64,000 nucleotides of DNA, taken from the NCBI RefSeq assembly GCF_905171775.1, contig NC_053497.1:39841781-39905780 (forward strand), written 5' to 3'. Position 1 is the first letter of the stretch, and each line of letters starts with the position of its first letter. Under the pieces are notes generated by a model. That model made no database searches. It saw only the letters and a list, made by a program, of their open reading frames with translations, and was not told where the DNA came from. The DNA comes from Rana temporaria. Taxonomy: Eukaryota > Chordata > Amphibia > Anura > Ranidae. A program made the position numbers and the translations under genes. Below, piece by piece: positions 43,465 through 54,963 of the stretch.

Positions 43465-45106
43465 TATAGAGTAATGCAATAAAGATTTGTAACAAACATC
43501 AGCTATACAATAAACAAATAATAAAAACATTAATAATCGCTTACCAAATGAGTCAATTGATAATATGCGGAAACCAGGCGGCCCAGGGGGTTCCCCCCGC
43601 GGCGGACAAGGGGATGGTTGATTGTGGAGATCAGGGTGTAAATAAAAATGTGTATATATTTTGGGCCTGTTCAATTAAGTGGACTAGGTAGGATAAGGGC
43701 GGGGGGGGGAGGGTTTGAGTGGGAAGGGAGAAAGGGAATGGGGAAGGGGAGGAAAAGGGGGAAAAAACAAGGGGGGAGAAAAAGACAGGAGGGGAGGCAG
43801 AGGGGGATGAAAGGGAGGTAAAAAGGGGGGGGAAGAAAAAGGGGGAGGAAAAAGGGCATGGGGACAAGGGTGGGATAAGTAAGAGGAAGAGAGGGACAGG
43901 AAAATGCGGGAAGAGGAAAAGAAGGGTAGGAGAGGAGGGGAAGGGGAAAAGAAAAGGGTCCACGAATTTATAGAAAGGGGGGGTTTGTTAAATAAATAGA
44001 ACTTACCGCAGTAAAATCTCTTAAGGAATATAGCCAGGCCATAAGGAAACAAGAGCCTGGTGATATTTACCAGATGTGCCGGGCAAGGGGTGTAAGCAAG
44101 GCAGCAAGGTGGGGAAACTAAAGGCGCAATGGGTAAAAAAGGTCCAAAAATGCTGGTAAAACCAGTATTGTGTCATAAGAGGAATGTATCCATGTGAATG
44201 ACAATTGCATGGTAATGCATGGACTGAGAGGTAAAGTGAACTGCGCCGAGGAAGAACCCCAATATACTGCCAAACACATCCTGCGATGGTCACGGCTATG
44301 CCATCGGACCGCCGATGGACAGATCCACATTACTTACCTGATGGCCGGTCGACCATTAAGTGAGCCATCCCAACCCGGAGACGCCGTAGGTGCCGCCTGA
44401 CGGCCGCGTCATGGCGTCACGGGGTCAGTCTCCCCACACAACGCAAGTGCGCGATTAGTGCTACTATGCGTGTGCGATCAATTCGAGCCAAGGGGCGGGG
44501 GGCCCCGAGCCGAGAGGAAGCAAGAGGGGGTGAGACATAGTGTCATCCCCGCCAGGGGAGACGCAAGTCTGCCGCGATTGGGAGGTGCAGGCAGCCGAAC
44601 CGCATCAATATGACTCAGATGGCAATTGAATACAAGGGAAATAAAATTAAATAATAATAGTATAGTAAATTGTACTGAAAAGTAGAAGTGGGGGTATAAT
44701 TCCCACAAGGGAGAATGCTAGTGATGGTGTCCTAGAATATTGGCATCTTGCTGATTGTGACAAAACAAAAAACGGCAAAGGTAGATCTGTTTCTCCCCCC
44801 TTGTTTTTTCCCCCTTTTCCTCCCCTTCCCCATTCCCTTTCTCCCTTCCCACTCAAACCCTCCCCCCCCCGCCCTTATCCTACCTAGTCCACTTAATTGA
44901 ACAGGCCCAAAATATATACACATTTTTATTTACACCCAGATCTCCACAATCAACCATCCCCTTGTCCGCCGCGGGGGGAACCCCCTGGGCCGCCTGGTTT
45001 CCGCATATTATCAATTGACTCATTTGGTAAGCGATTATTAATGTTTTTATTCTTTGTTTATTGTATAGCTGATGTTTGTTACAAATCTTTATTGCATTAC
45101 TCTATA

Positions 45107-45163
45107 GATTGGCAGTCCTGACGAAGCGGCAACCCCGCGAAACTAGTCGACGTTTGACCAATC
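45107..45163 (+). ncRNA. hammerhead ribozyme, copy 3 (inverted unit)
   Basis: This is the same motif read on the + strand inside the inverted partial unit. The core is at 45118-45124, GAAA at 45139-45142, and the predicted cut after GTC between 45148 and 45149. It lies about 800 bases upstream of the olfactomedin start and in the same orientation as that gene. Confidence 0.7.
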
Positions 45164-45908
45164 ATTGAAGTGTTTTTATTTGTTTTGCAATTTTTATACA
45201 TTAATAAACTTTTTTACATCATTATGTTTTATGTAATTTCATCAGTACCGAGATAGTCCCTCCCAAACCATTGAGTGGGTGGCGCGGGGTCCAACTTCAG
45301 CTACTGGTCCCTCGCCCCCCACTCACCCCCTCTTTATTATGCATAATCGGGATGAAAAGGTACTATTTTTAATCTATACACTTGAGGCAATACTCCCCAT
45401 TCTTGTACAGAGCCTATGGAGTCAGGCTGCACAAGCTCAGTTTGGTGTTTTGCTAGAGATTTTTCTTGGGAGAGTGCATGTGACCAGGGCCAATCAGCAC
45501 TGTCCAGACAGAGGGTCAGGGGTCTTGCAGTCTCATAGGGCAGTGAGAAAACTCCTCCTACAAGCTTTAACCAGTGCTTGGCTGGACACTGATAGAAATC
45601 ACAGGACTGCTATTTACTGCTGATGAGAAAAGGTATTTAGAAGTTTGTATTTAATAAAATAATTGCCTATGTTCTGTGTACTGTGGGAGATCAAATCTAG
45701 TGAATTCAGGACCCTGGGTTTAGTAACACCTTAATGTTGATTGAGAGAGTTTAGTTCCGCTTAAAGATCAGCACAGTTATCAGAATGACATGGTCCAGAT
45801 TATCATCATCTCTTGATACATTTTTATAATTTTTTTATCTTTTATAGGTCATCACTTCCCAATTTGATTAATGAACAGCAATGAGAAGTAATGGGGTGGT
45901 GTTTAGGA

Positions 45909-45917
45909 TATATATAA
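45909..45917 (+). promoter_or_regulatory. TATA box of the olfactomedin-like gene
   Basis: TATATATAA lies 45-53 bases before the ATG at 45962. Transcription should start near 45940, giving a 5' untranslated region of only about 20-25 bases. No CpG island is seen, consistent with a tissue-restricted secretory gene. The 200 bases upstream are free of recognised repeats. Confidence 0.6.
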
Positions 45918-45961
45918 TGGGACAGCAGAAGCTCATCAGTACAAACGTTCAGAGAGGCACC

Positions 45962-46018
45962 ATGTACACCTTCTTCATTCTTCTGCTCACCATCTGGCAG
46001 ACTCAGGCTGTCACTTTG
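45962..46018 (+). CDS. olfm4: olfactomedin-like gene, coding exon 1 (signal peptide)
   Basis: This exon has 19 codons, MYTFFILLLTIWQTQAVTL, a typical signal peptide with probable cleavage near QA/VT. It ends in phase 0 at the donor GTAAGT. The ATG is the first after the TATA box. An upstream in-frame alternative at 45881 lies before the TATA box and is rejected. Confidence 0.88.
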
Positions 46019-49000
46019 GTAAGTCTTAACATTGATTTAAAGCAATTCTTTACTGTTTCCAGAAAAAGTTTCCTGGGGGATACAATGCACATTTCTTTTT
46101 TTTTATCCTCATTGGAAAGCACATACTGCAATTAAAGCGGGGTTCCAGTCACGTTTTTTTTGTTTTTTTTTGGCCATTTAAATGTTATGCTGATAAAAAT
46201 CCCATTACACTGCATTAAACATACCACATCGATGTGTAAATTAATAAAAAACTTGCCTCCTTTGCTGTGCAGTACGATCTGGCTGTTTCCATCCTCTGTG
46301 TGGGCAATTGAAGCAAAGTAGATTTTTTTTACTATTCCCGACGAGATGTGCAAACAGCACCTGTACCGAAATCACGCACTTTTTCGGCACTTGGGAGCGC
46401 ACAGACTCCTGGGAAATTATGACACTACATTTCCCAGGAGTCTGTGCGGTGTAGGCTAGAAAGCACAAGGACCTCGGTGCAGGAAGAAGGAAGATTAACA
46501 ATTCTGCCTAGCAACAACCGTTTAAAGGCATGTAAAAAAAAAAAATTTGTTAGTGGATTAATGACATTTTTTTAAAACTACTGATGTAGAGTTTTATTTG
46601 AGGGTGGAGCTCCGCTTTAATATACATGGTAGATATATCGGTGGCTAGTGGCATTGATCTTTGTGGCTTTTTAAAGTGTTTTTTCTTTTTCAGGAGATAC
46701 CTTTAAAGGTTAGGGTACATAGATATTTGTCATTTGGTTCTACTGCAACAAAATTTCCATCTTTAGCTTCAAAATACAATGTACAGGAAAACCTTGGATT
46801 GCGAGCATATTTCGTTCCAGAATGATGCTTGTAATTCAAAGCACTCGTATATCAAAGCACGTTTCCCCATAAGAAATAATGGAAACTCAGAGGATTCGTT
46901 CCACAACCATTTATTCATAAGTCCTTCCGTTTATAGTCCATATAAAAAGATTATAGCAATGTGATAGATTGTGTAACCATTAAATGTCCGTCCACAAATG
47001 GAAGCCTCCACAAGGGGATTAGAAGCAAAATCCAGCAGGAGCTACAGAGTATAAAAGAGAAGAGAAGCGCCTCCTATTGTAGCAATATGGTTACATTTAA
47101 TGAAGGTACAACCTTTAGAAACTCACATGGTTGGTGATTAAAAGAGGCCCATCTAAGTATGCAGGGATCCGGGGCAAAAGCTGTCCCCATAGACTATTCT
47201 CCGCACCGCGACCCTCACCACTGTCATTTTTTTTTTTTTTTTTAATTATTATATATGAACAAATACTGTACAATGTTTGCAAAACGAAAATATAAATGCA
47301 TGGAATTCTTAGGTGGCAAATAGTGTGTAGAATTATTGGGCAACTTATTTTCCTCATTCATTTGTTTATTTATTCTTAAAGTGGAGGTTCACCCGGAAAT
47401 AAAAATTTTTAACCTTAGATTCATGCTCATTTTCTTTGGGGGAATCGGCTAGTTTTTTTAAAATCAAAGCTGTACTTACCGTTGTAGAGAGCGATCTTCT
47501 CCGCTGCTTCCAGGTATGGGCTGCGGGACTGGGCATTCCTATTTTGATTGACAGTCTTCCGACAGGCTTCCGACGGTCGCATCCTTTGCGTCACGATTTT
47601 CCGAAAGTAGCCAAACGTCGGTGCGCAGGCGCAGTATAGAGCCGCACCGACGTTCAGCTTCTTTCGGCTACTCGTGACGCGATGGATGCGACCGTCGGAA
47701 GACTGTCAATCAAAATAGGAACGCCCAGTCCCGAAGACCATACCCGGAAGCGGCGGAGAAGATCGCTCTCTAAAACGGTAAGTACAGCTACGATTTTAAA
47801 ACAACTAGCCGATTCCCCTAGACTAAATGAGCATCAATCTAAAGGGTAAAAAAAATGTTATGGGTGAACTCCCGCTTTAAAGCTTATATAAACCCAGAAA
47901 GAAAATGTATTGTGTTGCAACTTATCAATCTTAGATGTGATGGCTGCATTTGTTTTCCTTTTTTAGGCTTCTGTTTTTATTTTCATTATGTGATCCAGCC
48001 AATAACTTCCTTTATTCCCTAGGGTGGCTATGCTCAGTCCTCCATTCTATCTCTGGAGGAACACCATATCCACCCTTGAATAGCAATTGTCAACCCACAG
48101 AGAAGGTTGTGTTAGATAGACGATTTAGATGGACTTTAAATAAGTGACTAACAAAATAAACTTAACTCCAGCTAAAACGTTTTAAGCAATTACAGAAATA
48201 GAATTTTTTTCATTTGGGATTAAAGTTTTAACTAAGTGAATAAAAAGACAATCATTGTAAGGCCTCCCAGTCAGCATTAAATGGGTTGTCTCACCCCTCT
48301 AACTGCCAGTTTTGCTGTACAGATTGGTCTGTTAAAGGAAGTTAAAACATATTGGACTTGCTTGCAGGATCATTCGGGGGAGTCTGAAAAATAAAGCCTG
48401 CTGAGTTAATGCTATTAACAAAGTGCAGCATATACTGTAGTGTATGTCATTATTTGTTTTTCCACGTTGGGCTTTGCAGTAAGTGTAACAAATAAGTGAC
48501 ATATAACACATACATTTTTTGGACTCAAAAATATTTAGTACCCAATATAGCCACCCTTGTTTTTGATAACTGCCATAAGCCTCCTGTCCATGTAGTCTGC
48601 AAGTTTCTTGATCTTTTCAAAATTAACTTTCCTTTTCCAAATTCTATCCAAATGTATGCATTGTCTTCCTTAATTATAAATGCCATGTTCAACAAGGGCC
48701 CGCACATTCTGAATAGGGTTAGTGACGGGAGCCACTTTTGGGCTCAGGGTGAATGAGAAAATATATCTTGGATTACTTAAACAGGGACAGTAATATTTAT
48801 CCACAATATCTCCCAGGAGATATGTAAAGACTATTCTTGGTTTGTTTGATTCTAAACTCAACATGTTAATTGAAAGAGCTGATCACATTGGCCTCTGTAC
48901 AATGTAGGAGTTGGGACGACTCCTACTGAAGCCCCTGCTATTGTGAGAATATGTCCTGCGTTTTTTTTACTTATGATAATGTATCATCTACTGTGTGAAG

Positions 49001-52000
49001 CTCGGTGACAACAAGGTTGACCTGAAGTGGAATCCTGATTTATCATAACAATGACCAGGCTGCTTAAAGGGATTAGTTAATTGGCTCATGTTAATTAGGT
49101 TTCTGGTCACAGGTGTGTTTTCAGAGTAATACGAGCAGGAGGTATACACCTCCTCTACTACTGTATTTAAGACTTGTAGTCTGGTGCTAATAAAGTCAGA
49201 TTCTTGCTTGACCCAACACAGAGCCATGTCTCGTACTTGGGGGAGAATTATTCGTATTAGTTTCTTGTTCGGCTGATTGAAGTGTTCGGTAGCTGCCTTT
49301 GTGTTCGGGAAAGGAATGTCCTAAATGACTTTAACTCCTTTCATACTCGGGGTGTCGTTACAGGGTTTAAGTCAGATAATGCAATGTACTCCTAGTTGGG
49401 TTATTTTCTATCTAGCTATGAATGGATGTACTTGGCTGCATAAAGATTATAGATTTCTTGAGTGCTACTAAGTTCTTTCTGTGCCACTGCTTGAAGGAAG
49501 TATCTTCCAGAAACTAGCAGTATATAGTAGGTTTGGGAATTAATTTTCCATAATTTTAACCCAAAAAGGTCAAACAAGCTTTTCTTTATAATAGCAGCCC
49601 ACAGCAGTACCCCTCCCCTACTTTGTTGTGCCTGACTAAAACTAGGGCCCTGTCTTCATTAGTGATCCTCCCACAGGTCCATCAATCTAGTCCATAAAGA
49701 GTCAATTACATCATGGTCCATAAAACCTTTGAAAAATCATTCTTTAGGGCATTTTGGCCCAATCTAGATGCTTTTACTTGTACATCGTAATCAGTCGGGG
49801 GTTATCTTTTAAACTTGTTAACCTGAATCCTGAATAATAATAATGTCATATTAAAAGAGGGCAACATTTTAAAAAAATTGCCAAGCATTGTATAAAAAAA
49901 TAATTTTAGAGTTTTTAAAAGTTACACATTATAACAGAGTGACATCTCCTGCGCCTCCTGGAAGATCCAGTCAGAGACTAAGGTACATATTTTTTGGGAA
50001 GGGTAGAGCATTTTCCAAAGTTACACACAGTTCAGGAAGACATTTCGTGCACTTTGACTTCTTTGAAAACGCAGCATAGATGCCATATACTTATACATAA
50101 ACTTAAAATGGCTTTTTCAAGCCATTTGTGTTGGAGGACAGGGGGTTGGGGGAAAAAAGCAGACCTTCCGTTTGACAAGGAAGATCCTCTTTAAAATTCA
50201 GACTTTCCCAATTTTAGAGAAACAATTCCTCTTAAATTCTAAAATCCCTCTGTGTACCTTTTACTTCACAGTTGTTTCTTTAATTGTGTATAACTATTTT
50301 CCAAATAATCGATAATCTTTAATAACTTAAAAATACATGATGAGTTTTCTTGTTAAAAATACATGATGAGTATATAAATATTTGAATGGACTCTAATGGT
50401 GTGTTATTTGTATATGTTTGTCTCTTTAAAGATGCAGAGTTTTATCTCGGAAACTGGCTCTGGACTCCTGGATGAGAATGGAGTCTGTTACTGCACCGTC
50501 AATCTTCCAGATACCACCTTCCCGGTTGACCGCTTTGAGAAGCTGGAGATAGCAAACCACAACCTGACAATCACTGTGGAGAAGGAAATCACTAAGGTAT
50601 AGGTACTCCTATATATGAGTAATGCCCCGTACACACGATCGGAAAAGTCCGATGTGAGCATTTGAACGGAAATTCAGATCGTGTGTATGCTCCATCGGAC
50701 TTTTGCTGTTGGAATTTCCGCCAGCAAAAGATTGAGAGCTGGTTCTCAAATTTTCAGATGGAAAAAATTCCTATCAGAGAATCCGATCATCTGTAGCAAT
50801 TTTCGACGCATGCTTGGAATCACTTCAACGCGTGCTCGGAAGCATTGAACCTAATTTACTCGGCACGTTGTAGTGTTGTACGTCACCACGTTCTTGACAG
50901 GCGAAAGTTTAGAGAACTTTTGTGTGACTGTGTGTATGCAAGCCAAGCTTGAGCGGAATTCAGTCAGAAAAACCATCCAAGGTTTTTCCGACGAAAAATC
51001 TGATCGTGTGTTCGGGGCATAAGAACTGAAAGAAAGCTATTAAAAAAGGCCTCAAGCCTATCACTGCAATTTCAGCACTTGAAACCTAAAGTAGAGCCAT
51101 CTGCAAGGGTTGTTGTTGCCATAAGGTGCAGTCAAACACCATATACTTGCACATTATGGAAACCCTCTTCCAGCTTTGACAGTTTAGTACTATCTCTCAT
51201 CCCTCCATCTGCCATCTTTTCTGCAGCTTTTTCCAGGTCCAGTCTTTTCTCTCTTTGGCCATTGAGCAGTCACTAACCTTTCCTACTTCCCATCACTTTT
51301 TGACAAAAACTTGAAAAACATACCGACTAGCACATTTTGCACCAACAATCTCAAATATCACTGTAGCTCCTATTATGTACTAAAACAATTAGTATTTAAA
51401 CTTCTTAAACAGTATCTAAAAATGCCAGCAACTGAAGTCAGTGGGGGGCAAAATAAACCCCATCATTGGTGTGGCGCCCCCCTGACCCCTAGAGAAGTGC
51501 TGGCGACCCCCAGAGACAGGGAGGGCTGACATTTCAACACAGAGTGCAGTTTGCTAGACATGGTGGGTGGTGGATTGTGTAGAAAAATGGATGCCAGTTA
51601 ATTTTATGTTAAAAAAAAATGGTCAGGAATTCTCTGGATGTGGTAGTCTTGACGGTTTCCCAGGCTCTCCACAGATCCCCAGTCTTTGGCAGAGTAAATT
51701 TTGATACTTCATCTCAAGTCACCATCTTTTCCTAATGCCTCCAGACAACAAACAGGCTCTCACTGGCAGAGCCTCTAGCACATAGCTAGTTCTTAGGCTT
51801 CAGGCCTACCCAGAATGACAATTGTTCCTCACACATCCACACCAGACCGAGGTCTGGGTGGGAAGACCCTGATCACTTGACCTCCCCAAATATTTATACT
51901 ATTTTCTAGCATGCTCAGTGGCCATGAAACTCCTGATTGGCTGAGAGAAGGATGCTTATTCATAAGCTAGCTTTACTGTAGCTCATCATGCTAATGTCAA

Positions 52001-53917
52001 AGGTAACAGTGCCACCTACTGACAGAAGGGAGGAACCACAGCTAAATCAGGCTTAGAAAAAAACTCAAACAATCAAAAAGACTAAAAATCAGCAAGGTTA
52101 ACTACAACCTAGCATAGCTAAATATACTGGTAGCCCATATTTAAGACTAGGGTTCTACACTGGTGTACATCACAAATAAATTGAGTGAATGCAAACATAA
52201 ATCCTGCCATTGGTGTGAGTGTGTGTCAAAATAATCTCTGCTATTGGTGTTAGTGGGCTGGTCAAAGTCAGAGTATGGAGGCTTTCATACAGCATTCAGA
52301 CTGAATAATATATACTGATATGGGGTATTCAAAGAAATGTAGCAGAATACATTCTGTCCTAAATTTATGAAGAAAGATTATTTATTTGCAAACATTTTTA
52401 AACAGAAACAAAGAAAAGTATGTTTTTTTTTTTTTTTCAAGCCTCAGTTTCCTGTTCTTAGCTGAAAGGTGTAGCACCCAGTGTGGTCTTCTGCCGCTGT
52501 ATCTCATCTGTTTCAAGGTTTGATTTCTTGTGCATTCAGAGATGGTATTCCTTGGTTGTAGCGAGTGGTTATTTGAGTTACTGTTGCCTTTTTATCATCT
52601 CAAGCCAGTCTGTCCATTCTCCTCTGACCTCTGACATCAACAATGCATTTTCGTCCACACAACACCCGCTCACTGGATATTTTCTCTTTTTTAAACCATT
52701 CTCTGTAAAACGAGATGGTTGTGCTTGTAAATCTCAGTAGATCAGCATTTTTTGAAATACTCAGACCAGCGTGCCTGGTGCCAACAACCATGCCATGTTC
52801 AAAATCACTTAAATGGCTGTAGATAAAATTGCAGATTTTTATCAATAATGGATCATGAAAATGCACTAAATCTAAAATAAGATGTCTATATTTTAGGACT
52901 TCTGTTTTCAGCAATATATACTAGCAGTATTAACTACACATTTGATATCTCTGTACAGATCTACATCTATCAGAGCACACTGACAAGGTATGTAGCACAG
53001 ATGAAGAACCTGACGAAACGTGTGGAGATCATGGAGAGTGGAGGTGTCTCCTACACCGAGCTGGAGTTTGAGCTCATCAAGTTGGAGATCAAAGAGATGG
53101 AGTCTCTCATACTGCAGCTGAAAGTGTCATTTAATGGTTCCAATGTCATAATAGATACCCTGTACAAAGAGGTGAGACAAGAACTGTTACTATTACTTTT
53201 GTGATAGACATCTTTCTAAATCAACGGCAACACACATGAAAAAATAGAGAGCTTTGAGGAAAGGGTCAAATATTAGGACTTTGACACAAAATCGAACTGC
53301 TCAGGTCGCATTCTCAAAATGACATGCTAGGGACTTTTATTTACCTGACAATGAATATGGGGCAAATTTCCGAGTTCTGAAAATTCTGGGACGGAAGATA
53401 CAAAAAAATTCAGCAGCACATATTTGGCTATAACAATAAAAATAGTACTGCTCAGATACCCCCCACACCTATATCAGTTGGATCAGCATGTGGATAGACT
53501 GGTGCAAGACAGGCTCCAGGAGACTTCAACAAAATGGCGGCCATCTGCACATAGACATCAACTCTGTTGTAAAAATGTGAGCGAAATGGATAAAAGATGG
53601 CTTCAGCTCCTGTTCTGCATTATTGAGAACTCCTCAGACGAGTTTCACCCTTTTCTGGGGCTTAATCGTAGAGGTCTCTACAAGTAAGTCCTGATAAGGA
53701 CAAAACTTATCTGAGGAGTTCTTCACAAGTGGAGAACAGGAGCTGAAGCCATCTCCTATCCATTTCCTTCACATACAGTATATGCAACAGGAAGTTGGTG
53801 TCTGTTTGCAGACGACCGCCATTTTGTTGAAACATATTTGGCTATGTAACTGATTTACTTCCCATACAAATGCCTTGGCTTACTACAGCAGCATACCTAA
53901 ATCTGATTAATTTTAAT

Positions 53918-53985
<68 letters not shown>

Positions 53986-54932
53986 TATCTCACAAAAGTG
54001 AGTACACTCCTCACATTTTTGTAAATATTTTATTATCTTTTCATATGACAACAACGCTTGCAACAAAAGTGAGTACCTGTAGGCTATTTTCACATCGAGG
54101 TCTGGGGCACTTGCGCTTGTGATTGGACACTGCAGAAGCCAGTCAGCGGGTCCGGCGGACGCGATGGCTACCAGGACCCGCAGATCGCTAACTGGAGAGG
54201 CAGAATGGCGGTCTGCCTATGTAAACAAGGCAAACCGTCGTTCGGTCAGCGAGGAAGAGAGAGATCTTGCGTTACTGCTAATCAGGAACACAGACGTCTC
54301 TCTTCCTCCAGTCAGTCCATTCCACACACAGTTAGAAATCTCTCCCTAGGAGCACACTTAACCCTTTGATCACCCCTGGTGTTAACCCCTTCTCGTGTCA
54401 TTTATACAGTAACATGTACTAAAAGATAGAAGATTGATAGTGTGTGTATGGCCTGGTCTGCCCAATCCAACAAACAAAAAAACAAACCTAGTGCTCATGG
54501 GCACAGCATAACCCCTCAGGATTTTTAGGACAGACCAGGTGAGTATTTAAAAAGTATTGTTTATTGGAAACATTTGATAATCTATACAGTAGAAAAAAGT
54601 AAAATCAATTGCAGTACAAAAATACAGGCATGAATGCCCTCTGGTATGAAGGGCTATTGCACGTAGCTGTAGAAGATTACGCCTGACATGTTTCAGGCAC
54701 CTAGGTCCTTCTTCATAGGCTGAATGTCATCTAAAGCTTACATACGTCTATAAAATGAACATATTTAGACATTAGTATAATAGTACAATTTTAACATTGA
54801 TAAACCTATTGCATGGAATAGAACATCCATGCAAGTACAAAAAATAGGCAGAATACATATTGACCTAAATAAATGAAGACGTTTTTTTTTTTTTTTATTA
54901 TTATTGGATGTGTTTTATAGCAGAAAGTAAAA

Positions 54933-54963
<31 letters not shown>

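Larger units (their letters stand above)
40707..45406 (-). mobile_element. Penelope-like composite: full unit, truncated unit, inverted partial unit
   Basis: The insertion is flanked by ACAGAGCCTATGGA at 40693-40706 and 45407-45420. A unit begins near 40707 and repeats at 43232, an offset of 2,525 bp. The second copy stops at 44786. There an inverted copy of about 620 bp starts, which itself runs across a unit-unit junction. The source was therefore a tandem (or circular) template. Direct partial tandems, an inverted 5' piece, variable target duplications and hammerhead motifs in the repeated end are Penelope-like features. No RT or GIY-YIG frame is present: the minus-strand frames in the purine-rich stretch are low-complexity. 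It is probably non-autonomous and young, since the copies differ at very few positions. Confidence 0.7.
40511..45734. mobile_element. TTAA MITE (about 510 bp) split by a 4.7-kb insertion
   Basis: The left end TTAAAGTGTTACTAAACCCA and the right end TGGGTTTAGTAACACCTTAA are inverted repeats with TTAA at both edges. Removing the insertion and one 14-bp duplicate leaves about 510 bp of MITE. Confidence 0.8.

Noticed and set aside
45881..46135. Longer reading frame beginning upstream of the olfactomedin signal peptide and reading into the intron
   Set aside because: Its start precedes the TATA box, and it reads through the GTAAGT donor. The ATG at 45962 gives a proper signal peptide.
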